Assembly: GCA_025642075.2 (NCBI GenBank)
Contig: JAODUO010001377.1
Coordinates: forward strand, 163,310-227,309
DNA length: 64,000 nt
Direction: 5' to 3'
Origin: Ridgeia piscesae
Taxonomy: Eukaryota; Annelida; Polychaeta; Sabellida; Siboglinidae
Shown piece by piece: positions 45,441 to 57,700 of the stretch; positions within the stretch are counted from its first letter, which is position 1; the number at the start of each line of letters is the position of its first letter. The notes under the pieces were generated by a model that was not told the origin of the DNA, searched no databases, and saw only the letters and a program-made list of their open reading frames with translations. The position numbers were made by a program, and so were the translations under genes.

Positions 45441-45889
45441 AGACTTATGGATATATCATTACATCATCTGCAACACATTTACCTATTACACAACTAGTCA
45501 ACTCTGCTTTTATATAATTTTCCTTTTTACCACATGTGCACAAAAGTTGAGTACACAAACTTGTCTTGTGAAACCTGAGAAACCTGATGGGCACTTGTGT
45601 AGAATCTGGCCCTACCTCAATATGATGTTTATTAACTATTGTTTTGCATAAATCTGATATGTTCATTTAATACTTATCATTATTCCATATATATTTAAAA
45701 CATATTTTGAGGCACAAATAATGCTCCAGTTTACCATACTGCATAAACATATTGTACTCAAAGGTAACTGAAACATGCCCTAGGTATCTCAGAATGGATT
45801 TGCCCTTGAAAGCACCCAAGTATTTCATTTAAATTTCTGCCATCTCGGTTTTCTTAGATGGCTGACGGCAACTATCTCGGGTTTTATGA
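45441..45889. other. intron stretch, nothing recognised
   Basis: Between the LINE remnant and the duplicated flank of exon B2. A 73-codon minus-strand ORF has no motif. Confidence 0.4.
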
Positions 45890-46284
45890 TACAACTTATG
45901 TCTTTGGATAATTTCTTCCTATGACCATAAGGAATTTCCATGCCAAAGGGGACCTTTGTATCATGATGTGATTGAAAAGTTACATCATTTTGCCTTGTTC
46001 CTTGAGTGCATCATTGTGAGCCAGCAACTGGCAGTTACCCATAGCTGGGTTGTGGATTGGCAACAGTGGCAGAACTATTTATATGTTGATGGGTCAAGCA
46101 CATGGGACCTCTTTAACCATTGCTGCTCCTACACACCTCATCTGATTAGCCACGGTGACCAGTATGTGGTGGCCGAAACTAGCCAGTGGTGAAAACTGAA
46201 ACCAATAGGTGACAAGAACAACTACCCCCTACCATACTTGAAGCATCACTAAAACGTGTGCTACAGCACCAACCAACAATTTAC
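45890..46284. repeat. duplicated intron flank of exon B2 (partner 20230-20694)
   Basis: Ordered similarity with 20230-20694 as described there, including CCCATAGCTGGG, AGGTGACAA and the ACTAAAACGTGT segment just beyond the exon donor. More diverged than the exons themselves. Confidence 0.75.
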
Positions 46285-46513
46285 CTGTAGTCTTGTATGT
46301 TACCCTGAAGCCATCTTTTCTAGTATAAGCATCAGACTTGAACGACACAAACAGGTAGTTGCTGCTGGAAATGAGGTCCTCTGGCAATTTGTCTCCACAG
46401 AATAAGCCAATCAGTGGTGCTGAATCATCCGCCCCATCATATACTTTCACGGAGTCAAAGCAACAGCTGGTGCAGAACTCAATGTTGAACATATTGAATT
46501 TCAAGTGAACCTT
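46285..46513 (-). CDS. CUB gene exon B2: second half of second CUB domain
   Basis: 229-bp second-half exon, phase 0 to 1. Acceptor ...ttttgtag before 46513, donor ACAG|GTAAATT after 46285. It reads KVHLKFNMFNIEFCTSCCFD, SVKVYDGADDSAPLIGLFCG, DKLPEDLISSSNYLFVSFKS and GFRVTYKTTG. The extra CTSCC cysteines and the calcium-type Glu and two Asp are present. Its 5' flank is shared with B3 and its 3' flank with B4, so this exon looks like the link between the two duplicates. It pairs with A2 (52203-52321). Confidence 0.9.
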
Positions 46514-47442
46514 CTACAAAAGATATCAAACACATTCAGTATCAAGTATAGGTTTATTCTGTGAAGAGAAGAGATAAATACTTCCCAGCTGATAGTAATT
46601 CTAGAGGAGTTATGGGGAACAATTTAAATTTCAACAAGTCGCACATAAGTATACATTTGTCTGTTTGCAGGGATTATTCGGGTTCCGAAAGGGGTTCTTT
46701 CTTGTCCCAAATTGTAAAGAAAAAGGATTCTTTGTGAACATTAAGTAAACTTTGCAGTCAACAAAGCATATTTAGTACTATGGACAATTTGTAAGACAGA
46801 CGAAAATATGAAACACATCAAAAGGTTATACATTACATCATCGAAAACTGCCGATAGGCATGGTGCCCACTCCACCAGAAAGAACAGAAAGTGTACAGTG
46901 GAGAGCAGTGCTTTATGCAGGACCAAATTATTGCCAGTCACACATGTTTTGGTGGGCACATGGATGTTAACTGTTAAGGCAGTTTACAAACGTTAATGTG
47001 TCTGATGACCTAAAATGGACTACAAACACACATGTGACACCATTTACACTCACTTTTGTGGCATAACTGACAATATCTATGGTTTTGGAAGATCTTTTTT
47101 TTTCTTCATTTTTTTTACCCATCCACCACCCATCCACCCATATTTCTACCCATCCACAATGGTTTTTACCCATCCAAATAAATAACGGTTGGACGAGTCT
47201 CTGCATAAAGCTATGGGGGAAAGCCACTACGATGACTACTAACATCTAAAGACTATCATATCACCAAAGAATTGAAAGGTTTGGACACATATCCCTTCAA
47301 GGAGGAAAAAGGAGGATATGATTGAGGTACACAATAAATGGGTTTACCAGTATTGTCCTGGAAAGAATATTCAAAATAAAAAATACCTTCATCCATCTAA
47401 ACACAAGACAACAGTAAGACATCACAGCAGCCCAGATGCATA
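46514..47442. other. intron stretch with a CCATCCAC-rich simple repeat
   Basis: The segment 47115-47190 is rich in ACCCATCCACC words. The first about 100 bp are duplicated from the flank of B3. Otherwise no feature. Confidence 0.45.
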
Positions 47443-48955
47443 ATACATCTTATTGTCCTCACATACCGGGTGACTTGGAGTGCGCTGTTCAGACACTCAA
47501 TGACTGCATCGGTGAAGTCAAGTGTTGGATGATTAAACATAAACTCAAACTAAATGAGCGCAAAACTGAATTCATGGTGGCCCTCAGTCCCCATAATCTG
47601 AAGAAATATGGTCTACCAGAGAACCTTGTCGTTGGTGGAGTTAACATCGAACTACTTGTGTCTGTCATGAACTTGGGGACTTACTTTGACAATCACATGA
47701 GCATGAAGCAGCATGTTGATGCTGTTTGCAGGAAGTATAACTACAAGCTTAGACGTATACGGTCAATCAGGACCTACATCACGAAGCATGTTTGCCATTC
47801 CTTAGCTGGTTGTTTCAAGCTTAGATTAGTGCAACGCTCTGCTGCTGGACCTACCCGAATATCACTTAACACGTCTCTAGAAGATACACAACAGAGCAGC
47901 CCCTGGTTGTTCTCACACCTGTATCTTCACACATCACGCCAGTACTCGAACAACTGCACTGGTTGCCTGTCAGACAACGCATTGTGTTTAAAGTACTTGA
48001 GTTCATTTATAAAGCACTCCATGATTTGGCACCGGAGTACCTATCACATCTGTTACATCCACGAACACGCAACCCCGTCTTGGCAGCTTTATACAAACTT
48101 CAGCTAGCAGTTACACCTGCATCAAAATCCATCGGCAGACGAGCGTTTGGTGTAACCGGACGTATTATTTGGAATGAACAGCCACTGACGCTACGTGATA
48201 CTCCGTCACTGACACTGTTTAAGTGTCATCTGAAGACATATTTATTTAAAAGAACATATTTAGTGCTAATTATTTAGATACATGACATTTTAGTGACTTT
48301 TTGAATGACATTTAGATTTTTAAATTATTTATTTATCTTTTCTTAACAATTAATTTATCAGTCTTTTTAATTCAGATATATTTTAATTTATGTTTTATTG
48401 TTATTGATTTATATATAATCTGATAGCGCAGTGGTTAACACTGAGTTAGAGATCGCACGATAGAAGAACTATTATTACTATTATCATAGTGGTGGAAGAG
48501 CTGCACCACTAGCCTGTGAAAATAACATTGACTATGTGAAGTACAGACATGCAGTTATGCAATTATATTGCATAATAACTTTTATGCGAGGCATCCTAGA
48601 CAACATTAAGTCACACTAGATAAACATCAGGCCTCAGCTGAAACAAGATCACAGTCCAATAATTAGGGGTAGAGTTTCCTGCACTTTAACACAAGGAAAA
48701 GAAGGACTCCCAATCTGCCATGCAGGGTGTGAAAGACAGGAGTGGTGTCAGTGGCGGCCACATTCGCAATTTTTCATGTCTAAAGTCATTCTGAGTTTTT
48801 ATAAAAATTTGGTCCACCTCACTCCCCTCCTACCATTGATTAGTGGATTTTGCTGTTATTATTATCACTTGTATTATGTATATGTGTGATATGATTCAAG
48901 TAATTTCTGTGATGTTTTTTCCTGTTCAGATTGTACATGAGGTGTTGGTATGAAG
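47443..48955 (+). repeat. LINE 3' half plus flank, duplicated copy 1
   Basis: About 1.5 kb nearly identical to 49509-51025. It holds the after-catalytic part of a LINE: MIKHKLKLNERKTEFMVALS, PENLVVGGVNIELLVSVMNL and, after a frameshift near 47900, LPVRQRIVFKVLEFIYKALH, GRRAFGVTGRIIWNEQ and TLFKCHLKTYLFKRTYL to a stop at 48277. It continues with 200 bp of AT-rich 3' UTR and about 480 bp of other DNA. Both copies share the same frameshift. Confidence 0.9.
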
Positions 48956-49508
48956 CCTTCCCCCTGCTGAAAAAAACTACATTGGATCTAAATACACTGA
49001 ACAATTACCATCCAGTTTCAAGTTTGCCATTCGTGTCTACTAAAATATTGAAGAAAGTTGCAGCCAAACAACTTGTTCAACATCTAAGTGACCACGGCCT
49101 TCACGAGAAGCTACAATCGGCGTATAAACCCGACACAGCACTGAAAGTGCATTAATGAAAGTGCAACACGATATCACCTGTTACTTGGCAGACTCCAGGG
49201 GTGGCCTTCTGGTTCTTCTGGATTTATCTTCCGTGTTTGACGCTGTCGATGCTGCTATCATACTAGAAACTATGCATAGCCACCTGGGAATATCCGGCGT
49301 GGCTCTTGCATGATTCAGTTCATAAATCTCGGACCGTACCCAGCGTGTCTGGATTTTGGCCCGATGCATCTGAAGAACGTCATGTAAAATATGCTGTTCC
49401 ACAGGAATTTGTGTTAGGTCCGTTGTTGTTTACTGTGTACACCATTGCAAGGCACAGTAACGAGGCACTCTGTGGACTATCATAAGTTTGCAGATGATCT
49501 ACAAATAT
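48956..49508 (+). pseudogene. LINE reverse transcriptase, 5' part, joined to copy 2
   Basis: Plus-strand reading LKKTTLDLNTLNNYHPVSSL, VAAKQLVQHLSDHGLHEKLQ and, shifted, GGLLVLLDLSSVFDAVDAA and a VPQEFVLGPLLF-like block, then KFADDLQIYTSYCPHIPGDL at the border. It is the natural upstream neighbour of 49509 onward, with FADD intact, but contains stops and frameshifts. Copy 1 lacks this part. Confidence 0.8.
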
Positions 49509-51025
49509 ATACATCTTATTGTCCTCACATACCGGGTGACTTGGAGTGCGCTGTTCAGACACTCAATGACTGCATCGGTGAAGTCAAGTGTTGGATGATT
49601 AAACATAAACTCAAACTAAATGAGCGCAAAACTGAATTCATGGTGGCCCTCAGTCCCCATAATCTGAAGAAATATGGTCTACCAGAGAACCTTGTCGTTG
49701 GTGGAGTTAACATCGAACTACTTGTGTCTGTCATGAACTTGGGGACTTACTTTGACAATCACATGAGCCTGAAGCAGCACGTTGATGCTGTTTGCAGGAA
49801 GTATAACTACAAGCTTAGACGTATACGGTCAATCAGGACCTACATCACGAAGCATGTTTGCCATTCCTTAGCTGGTTGTTTCAAGCTTAGATTAGTGCAA
49901 CGCTCTGCTGCTGGACCTACCCGAATATCACTTAACACGTCTCTAGAAGACGCACAACAGAGCAGCCCCTGGTTGTTCTCACACCTGCATCTTCACACAT
50001 CACGCCAGTACTCGAACAACTGCACTGGTTGCCTGTCAGACAACGCATTGTGTTTAAAGTACTTGAGTTCATTTATAAAGCACTCCATGATTTGGCACCG
50101 GAGTACCTATCACATCTGTTACATCCACGAACACGCAACCCCCGTCTTCGGCAGCTTTATGACAAACTTCAGCTAGCAGTTACACCTGCATCAAAATCCA
50201 TCGGCAGATGAGCGTTTGGTGTAACCGGACGTATTATTTGGAATGAACAGCCACTGACGCTACGTGATACTCCGTCACTGACACTGTTTAAGTGTCATCT
50301 GAAGACATATTTATTTAAAAGAACATATTATAGTGCTAATTATTTAGATACATGACATTTTAGTGACTTTTTGAATGACATTTAGATTTTTAAATTATTT
50401 ATTTATCTTTTCTTAACAATTAATTTATCAGTCTTTTTAATTCAGATATATTTTAATTTATGTTTTATTGTTATTGATTTATATATAATCTGATAGCGCA
50501 GTGGTTAACACTGAGTTAGAGATCGCACGATAGAAGAACTATTATTACTATTATCATAGTGGTGGAAGAGCTGCACCACTAGCCTGTGAAAATAACATTG
50601 ACTATGTGAAGTACAGACATGCAGTTATGCAATTATATTGCATAATAACTTTTATGTGAGGCATCCTAGACAACATTAAGGCACACTAGATAAACATCAG
50701 GCCTCAGCTGAAACAAGATCACAGTCCAATAATTAGGGGTAGAGTTTCCTGCACTTTAACACAAGGAAAAGAAGGACTCCCAATCTGCCATGCAGGGTGT
50801 GAAAGGCAGGAGTGGTGTCAGTTGCGGCCACATTCGCAATTTTTCATGTCTAAAGTCATTCTGAGTTTTTATAAAAATTTGGTCCACCTCACTCCCCTCC
50901 TACCATTGATTAGTGGATTTTGCTGTTATTATTATCACTTGTATTATGTATATGTGTGATATGATTCAAGTAATTTCTGTGATGTTTTTTCCTGTTCAGA
51001 TTGTACATGAGGTGTTGGTATGAAG
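49509..51025 (+). repeat. LINE 3' half plus flank, duplicated copy 2
   Basis: Partner of 47443-48955. It carries a few private changes, including a TGA in the GRR region near 50209 and VFGSFMTNF/RLRQLYDKL differences. The shared block includes non-LINE DNA after the 3' UTR, so the copying was segmental duplication. Confidence 0.9.
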
Positions 51026-51039
51026 ACCTTTTCCCCCTT

Positions 51040-51620
51040 ACTCATTATACAGTAGCGTGTGTACAAAAGGTTTTTAGGGCAGAAAATATAGTAAGATTAA
51101 TTCAAAAGATGGGTGGAATATCCCCACCTCTCTCCAGTATGGTGTAATAATTAGTTCTTTTAGTAGTAAAAATGTTTGCGAGACATCTTCTCTTGTATCC
51201 ATAGTGTTTTATCAATTTATTTTATCTATTGGTTTGGGAGCTTGAGTCAGAAAGACAAGAATAATTTGCAGAGCATTGTAAACATCAGTAGTAAAGTAAC
51301 CGGTTTGAAACTCACTGCTCTATATGAAAAGCACGTACTGCGTAAAGCCACTAAAATCATTAATGAAAATATACATATTCTACTTAACGATTACACCTTT
51401 CTGCCCTCGTCCAGAAGGGTTGGAACCATTACATCCAAAACAAATAGGAAGCGTGTATCACTCATTCGTTCCAATATCTGTATGATTTTTCAACGACAAG
51501 CACCTCGAGCTGACGTTTCCGTGAGACACCGTCACCATCAATCATTATGTGTTTATGTTGTATTTTTTTATTTGTTAAAAGATGACCACAACTACAATTA
51601 TATATTAGTTTGATATTTTA
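51040..51620 (+). pseudogene. LINE C-terminal fragment
   Basis: The 51176-51613 ORF reads YWFGSLSQKDKNNLQSIVNI, SSKVTGLKLTALYEKHVLRK, ATKIINENIHILL, then FLPSSRRVGTITSKTNRKRV and SLIRSNI. The NLS.KxKN.L..IV..SSKI.G and LPSxRR signatures match LINE C-termini of the family also seen at 26455-27390. A short broken reverse transcriptase stretch precedes it. Confidence 0.75.
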
Positions 51621-52202
51621 TCATGATTAAGGTTTACATACTGTTTTAATAATGTACTTATCTGCAGTTTTTATCATGTATTTTTTAGGAATGCTGCAAA
51701 CGAATTTCCCATTCTGAGACAATACAGTTTTATTGTATTGTGTTGTTTTATACATACTTATTAAGATTTATCTTAGGAAGACTTACAGTGTGGGTTGATA
51801 TGTGTTTTGTCTTGAACGTTTGTACTTAAGAATGAACTGTTAGATGTAAATCATGATTTAAAAGCATGAACAAAAATGATGATAATATTGCTAACACATT
51901 ATACAATGAGTAGTTTGTGAAACTTGGATTTGAAATGGTGCCGAAACATTGGTGATGGTAATGGTAGCACAACTTTTTATCTGATGAAATTTGAAGTTGT
52001 CATATCAAATATGATTATATGTATTACAGAGAAAGTTGTTTATTTTACTCACATAAATAAATACGTGAAAAGCTTTAAAATATTGACCCACTCTTTGTGG
52101 AAATATCCATAACATTTTGTTGAGACCATTTCTAGAAACCATGGCATTTTCTTGGCTGTTATTCAAAGGAAAAGCCATAATATCTGATGTAGCATTGCTT
52201 AC
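51621..52202. other. intron stretch, nothing recognised
   Basis: AT-rich spacer before the donor of exon A2. Confidence 0.4.
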
Positions 52203-52321
52203 CTTGGCTGTTTCAACCTGAATTGTCCAACCACATCTCATTTTGTCTTTATACTCAGACTTAGTGATGCCAAATGTGCCTTCTGTTCCATTCAGTGTAG
52301 CCGGAATAGTGTAACAAGGCA
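52203..52321 (-). CDS. CUB gene exon A2: first half of second CUB domain
   Basis: 119-bp first-half exon, phase 1 to 0. Acceptor ...tgtttgaag before 52321 (the A before the final AG makes it the weakest acceptor in the set), donor AAG|GTAAGCA after 52203. It encodes VPCYTIPATLNGTEGTFG, ITKSEYKDKMRCGWTI and QVETAK. WTI replaces WKI, and KDKM replaces KDNM. The NGT could be N-glycosylated. It pairs with B2 to give 116 residues. Confidence 0.85.
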
Positions 52322-52904
52322 CTTCAAACAAGAGCAAGATCCATTTGGCATAATGTAATTTGCAATTGCATCAATTGTATTTAATCATTACTGATTATAT
52401 GCTTATAATGTATGAATTGACAGTCATGACAGTTTCAGATGATTTTAAACTAAGTGGGGAGTTCTTTCTAGATGATGACATTAACTACAGAGAAAGCTCA
52501 CTCTGAATGCCATGTGTATACTTTCATCATCTGCCAGATCTGATCAGCTCTGTACACGACTGTTCAACTCTGTACAGTATTATGACAATTTCCTGTAACG
52601 TTACTGTGGAGCAAACATTACGAATACTGTACATGTCATACACATTCATTATTGTGTCCACTGTTACTCACATCATCATTACAGGTGTCAACACAAAACG
52701 TTATCAATGTAACAAAAACCATAGAAAAACAAGTATTAATTTCATATAGGTTAACTCTTTGTACCAATCTTAAATGGAGATTACCAGTACTCAACAAAAG
52801 GTTTGTTGATTCATGCAGAAGATGCAAATAATGAACACATATTGTCAGGGATATAGTATTGTGCAACAATGGCTATATCTTTGAATACAATGCCAGACAT
52901 TTAC
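52322..52904. other. intron, nothing recognised
   Basis: 583-bp intron between CUB 1 and CUB 2, the shortest intron of the gene in this window. Confidence 0.5.
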
Positions 52905-53139
52905 CTCTAACAATAGTGGTGTACTTAATGCTGAAGCCATTTCCAGTCAGACCAGCATCAGACTTGAAAGACACAAACAGGGAGTTGCTGCTAGAAAAGA
53001 TGTCATGCGGCAGTGTGCTTCCACAGAACTTTCCAAGCACTGTCGTTGAAACATCAGCCCCATCATGCACTTTGACACTGTCCATATAACAGTTTGTGCT
53101 AGGCTCGATGTCAAACGTGAGGAATGTCAACTGAATGGT
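52905..53139 (-). CDS. CUB gene exon B1: second half of first CUB domain
   Basis: 235-bp second-half exon, phase 0 to 1. Acceptor ...catttgtag before 53139, donor AGAG|GTAAATG after 52905. It reads TIQLTFLTFDIEPSTNCYMD, SVKVHDGADVSTTVLGKFCG, STLPHDIFSSSNSLFVSFKS and GFSIKYTTIVR. The Glu of DIE, Asp of MDS and Asp of SDA fit the calcium site. The Tyr of VYDG is His here. It pairs with A1 (62615-62751) across a 9.5-kb intron, so a missed A/B pair in that intron cannot be ruled out, although none was seen. Confidence 0.9.
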
Positions 53140-53214
53140 CTACAAATGAAAATATCAACCAAAATAATCAAACTTATTACACAGTCCTGTTCATATGATT
53201 GATTCATGTAATTA

Positions 53215-53560
53215 TATGCATGTGACCATGGTCAAATTGTGTTTGACCATGATAGGCTATGGTTGACCAAATTCAAGTTACATATGACTATGGTTAACCC
53301 AGATCAAGTTTCATGTGACCAAGATTGACCATGGTCAAGTTGCATGTGACCAAGATTGACCATGGTCAAGTTGCATGTCACCAAGATTGACTATGGTCAA
53401 GTTGCATGTCACCAAGATTGACCACGGTCAAGTTGCATATGTGACCAAGATTGACCATGGTCAAGTTGCATTTGACCGTGGTTGACCGAGGTCAAGTCAT
53501 ATGTGACCATGGTTATGGTTATGGCCACAGTCAATCATAGTCAACCATGGTTATGAATTA
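53215..53560. repeat. 31-bp minisatellite with TTGACCATGGTCAA palindrome
   Basis: Unit CATGTGACCAAGATTGACCA followed by TGGTCAAGTTG, 31 bp, best preserved at 53310-53480 with four to five units and decayed on both sides. Each unit contains or nearly contains the perfect palindrome TTGACCATGGTCAA. It begins about 75 bp upstream (in gene orientation) of the acceptor of exon B1. Confidence 0.9.
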
Positions 53561-54170
53561 CATAACCCTGACCATGATTTTGATATATTATAGCTAGAAT
53601 TATGTTGTTATGTTGAGTTTAAAAAAGGCTTAATTCACCTCCATGACAATTGGGCTTCTCTACTGCTTTTGTGGAAGTCTGAACATTTTGGGGGGTTACA
53701 ACATGCCTCAACCAATCATGATATTGCATACATTAGGCTGTCTTTCCCAACATCCTGATCCGTCCTATTTGATAATGTAACCAGTATTGTTTAGAATAGT
53801 TGAACAAAATGCTTATCAAAGTAAAACAAATGGAAAATTCTTAATAAATACGCGAGTAATCATGAACATGTTTCAAATGCATATGCTGAGCTGTATTTCA
53901 TGGAGATAGGAGCTGGAACAATGAAAACAATCATGTTTTGAAATTGAATTCAAAAGGCTAGGAAAATGAACGAAACAATAGCAGTCAAGTAAAATGTATT
54001 CTCAAGTATAAATGCAATATAGGTTGTTTATAACCAGAGGAAATATCTATATTAATGTCAATAAAAGATCAAAAGGTAATGGTTACTAAAGGCATAAAAC
54101 TAAACATTATATAAGTCAATGGGAAGACAATATACTTATTACACAACTGTGTATAAATTGTTGTCGTACA
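53561..54170. other. intron stretch, nothing recognised
   Basis: No coding or repeat signature. Confidence 0.4.
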
Positions 54171-54214
54171 AAACGACGTCCATGCACTGTGGATGTCATA
54201 TCTTGTAAACGCCC

Positions 54215-54300
54215 ACATGATTGGTGAATGGCGGGAATCACTCCTTATTCACCCAATCAGCGATCGTGTTACACATTGCCATTGGCTATGGGTGGTAGGC
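54215..54300. promoter_or_regulatory. cluster of CCAAT-type boxes
   Basis: Within about 75 bp there are ATTGGTGAATGG, ACCCAATCAGCG and GCCATTGGCTAT, i.e. three CCAAT/ATTGG cores in a locally GC-richer segment. This is the density seen in some NF-Y dependent promoters, but no start site or gene was found next to it. Confidence 0.2.
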
Positions 54301-54419
54301 AATGTCGTTATTGTCTGCGTGAATGATAAAATGCTAGTGCACATAGTGTAATGGAAAGACATCTACGCAATTTGTTATATTGTCAAACGCTTGACTCTTG
54401 CAGCGGTGGATTTTGTAAA

Positions 54420-54740
54420 ACAATCTTGGAAGAAAAAAAGTGTTGTGTATGGAAGTTGCCTCAGATGTTATATATTAGCAGACTGAGACCACGACTAAAC
54501 AATTTCATTTAACGTCGAGTTTTCTCTTTTTATTGTTGCAATCTGAAAAATTTACATTAAAAAAAACAATGCAACATAAGAGCTTCAGAAAGTCTTCATG
54601 GTGTCATTCCTGTCGAAACTTGGTCTTCTAAAGCGATGGGCACCTGAGTAGCAGCATATTTTCTTTACAATATTCGGGCCAGTAACCTTTTTAGTGGGCC
54701 GGTAACTTTTCAAATGTACTGGCCCTCTGGGCCAGTGGAT
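54420..54740. repeat. dispersed repeat, copy 1 (partner 58660-58870)
   Basis: Ordered similarity with 58660-58870: GACTAAAA/ACAATTTCATTTAAC, a GTTGCAAT word, CAACATAAGAGCTTCAGAAA against CTACATAAGAGCTTTGGAAA, GTCATTCCT against GTCACTCCT, and AAGCGATGG against AAGCGACGG. Old, diverged. The following 54665-54750 repeats GGGCCAGTAACCTTTT / GGGCCGGTAACTTTT. Confidence 0.6.
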
Positions 54741-54750
54741 ACAAAAGCTT

Positions 54751-57700
54751 AATGTCAAGGCCTGCCAGTCTTCCCAATAGCTTAATGTAGGTAGTTAGGT
54801 ACAGCCACATTACTACTAGTAAGTCATTATATAACAAACCATGCATATGCTAGAATATTATATAATGCTGCCAAATAAGGCTGGTCCAATCATCCGGGAC
54901 GAGTAGTTTTAGAGCATGGACTAGTTCAGTTTTAGAAGAGCAATCCCTTTTACATACTAAAAACATATTCTGGACTAGTTGTCTATAAGTCAGCTAGTCT
55001 GATGGACTGCGAGCTAGCTAGAACTATTGTGCATCCTGTATGTATTTACTTGCACGATCTCAACATTATTGCCAATTATTATATACATTTCTTTAATACA
55101 CAAAATATTGAGGATGACTTGCAACAGAATAATTTTGGAACAATGTTTTAATGTATTCAATTCAAATACATGACAGATTTTTTGTATAATTTACTGAAGT
55201 TAAATGACCGTTTTAAATTGTGGTGCCAGTCTGCATTAGGTTAATTCCGTGCTCAGGTAAATCAACATGTCATTTTTTTAAATTGCTTCAATTGGAGCAA
55301 GTAGGGTGTCATATGAAAGGTAATATTCGCAAGTTTCAGGTATCACATTAATTTATTTTAGTATATACATTATGTAATAATTTATTATGCAACTAAAGAT
55401 AGGACAACAATAACAAAAATATTTCAAAATTATTTCCACCAGGCAATCAATCACAATATTTACTATAACACTGCTAGTTAGATTATTCTTCTGCATACAT
55501 TATAATACCATACATATGCTTTGTTCATTTATGTAATATAAAATGTAGGTGTATTTTCAATTGACAATTAATTAAGGTGATAATAAGTATGTACCTTACT
55601 TACGTCCGACACAAAAAAGGTAAATTTGTTAATCTAATGAGCTGCAGGATTGTTGTAATATCATACTAACTGAGATTCAATGTTAATTACATGTGTTTTA
55701 ATAAAATAGTATAATATTTAGTTTAATTTTTAATTTGTTTTAATTTTGTTTTATTTTGTTAACCGGAAAAAGTAGTGTCGGACATACATAACAAATGTAC
55801 GTCCAGCACCCCATATATAATGCTTATATAATCCAATTTTTGATGTAAAATGTCTGTATTAGTGCATTTTCTGTAATATATTAACAAATGTAATGATTGT
55901 TATAACAATTAGGAATCCATATGGTAAGTGGATTAGCACAACATTATGGAACCAGTTACCTACACTAAATCCAAATTAGCTTGGAGCATGCCATTGGATC
56001 ACAGTGATCACAATAATTATATTGTTACATTACGTACATTCATTTATGTGAAGTAGTAAAAACAGTCTAACATCTATAATGTGGTAAAATTTTGCTTTGT
56101 GGCATCATTTCCTGTAATGCATATTTGTATATTAAGCAGGTTTTTAATTGAAACAAATGTATGCAACAAACATAATCTAATACAAAATGTAAACTTATAT
56201 GACATTGTAACACATAATATTAAACGTGTACATATCATAAATATAGATGTTTTGATTACATGAACTCTATACAATCATGAAAACAAGTTACAGGTATGTT
56301 TTTATTTGTTGCAAACAATTAAGAACGTTTTATTAATAATTTATAATTTAATTACTTGTACATTTATACTGTATAAACATAATTGACTAGAATACTGCTG
56401 CAACATTTGCCTACAAATTGCTACATGTGTAACGGATTTATAATTACTCTTTACCCAATAATGCTTATAGCGATTATAGGTATTAATACAAACTGTAATC
56501 CAAACTTTACAATTGTTGATATAATTCTTATACAAGGATATTTAAACTGATGCCTACAGGCCTGCTTGTAACTGATTCAGCAAATTAAGGCCCAATACTA
56601 ATATGCATTGCTTTGCATGTTGTTCTACTGTATTTTATTTCTACTTGTTAATGCATGTATATCAAAATTGTGACTACTGTGTATCACATTCTCTCTAAGA
56701 CTCAGTCTCATATTAAAGACTCACATATGTATGACAGATTTTTCTCTCTTATAATGAATGATGTTTGTATTGTGTGGCATGTATGTCCCATTGTCATTGT
56801 TAACAATAAAATAAAATAAATTATTTGTAAATCCTCATATAGCTGGAATATATAAAATATGTGTAATCAATTAAACTTACACATTAAGATGAAATGTAAA
56901 ATGATACGAAATGTATAATTCAAGATAGCTTCTAAACATCCTAGTGCACAAGCTAAACTTATCAGCAATAAATAGATAAAATAAAATAATTAATCAATCA
57001 TAAAATGCATTAATAAATTAATAATAAAGTAAGATATTAAAATAGTTTGAGAAATTATAATTACAGTTAAAATAAATTAATTAAAGTAGTTTACAAATGC
57101 AGCCTTAAAAATATATGTTTTTGTTATTTGTATTGGTTATAGTTTTATTAATTATAAAAGTAGCTTATCAGAAGATCTGAAATAAAATGTATGGTGAACA
57201 TATTGTTGTTGCAATTTTACTGTTTTATCTTCATAACATGGTCTTTACTATCTAACTGATAGTCAATAAATTTGGCAATATACAGTACTTCTACAGGTTT
57301 TGTCATCAAGAAGACTAATGCACCATAAGTTTCTGTTCTAATGTGTTTGATATGGTTTGTTTGATCTCACAGTGCATGCATGGACAGTGAACAATATCAA
57401 CATTTTGAATTTTAAGTGTCTGACTGTCAACATCTATAGCCAGAGAGGATTCAATCTAAGCTCCTAATTGTGTTTCTGTCAATATGGATACCTGGTTTGG
57501 AAAATGTAATCATAATTATAACTACTTGGTATATTGTATTTCACCAAATAAAAGTACGTCCAACAACGAACAAATTCATCTCTAATTTTTCTATATACCA
57601 CAAACACATCATTTCATTGGGTTTAGTCAACCGATTAATATATGCCCTATGGATATATGGCACAACATTTGCAATGTACCCTCACACATCACAGAGTTTT

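Noticed and set aside
47115..47190. CCATCCAC-rich tract as telomere-like sequence
   Set aside because: Irregular units and no TTAGGG-type repeats; simple low-complexity DNA.
48421..48470. tRNA-like A-box (AGCGCAGTGGTTAACAC) in the LINE 3' flank, repeated at 50487
   Set aside because: No matching B-box at the right distance; present twice only because of the segmental duplication.
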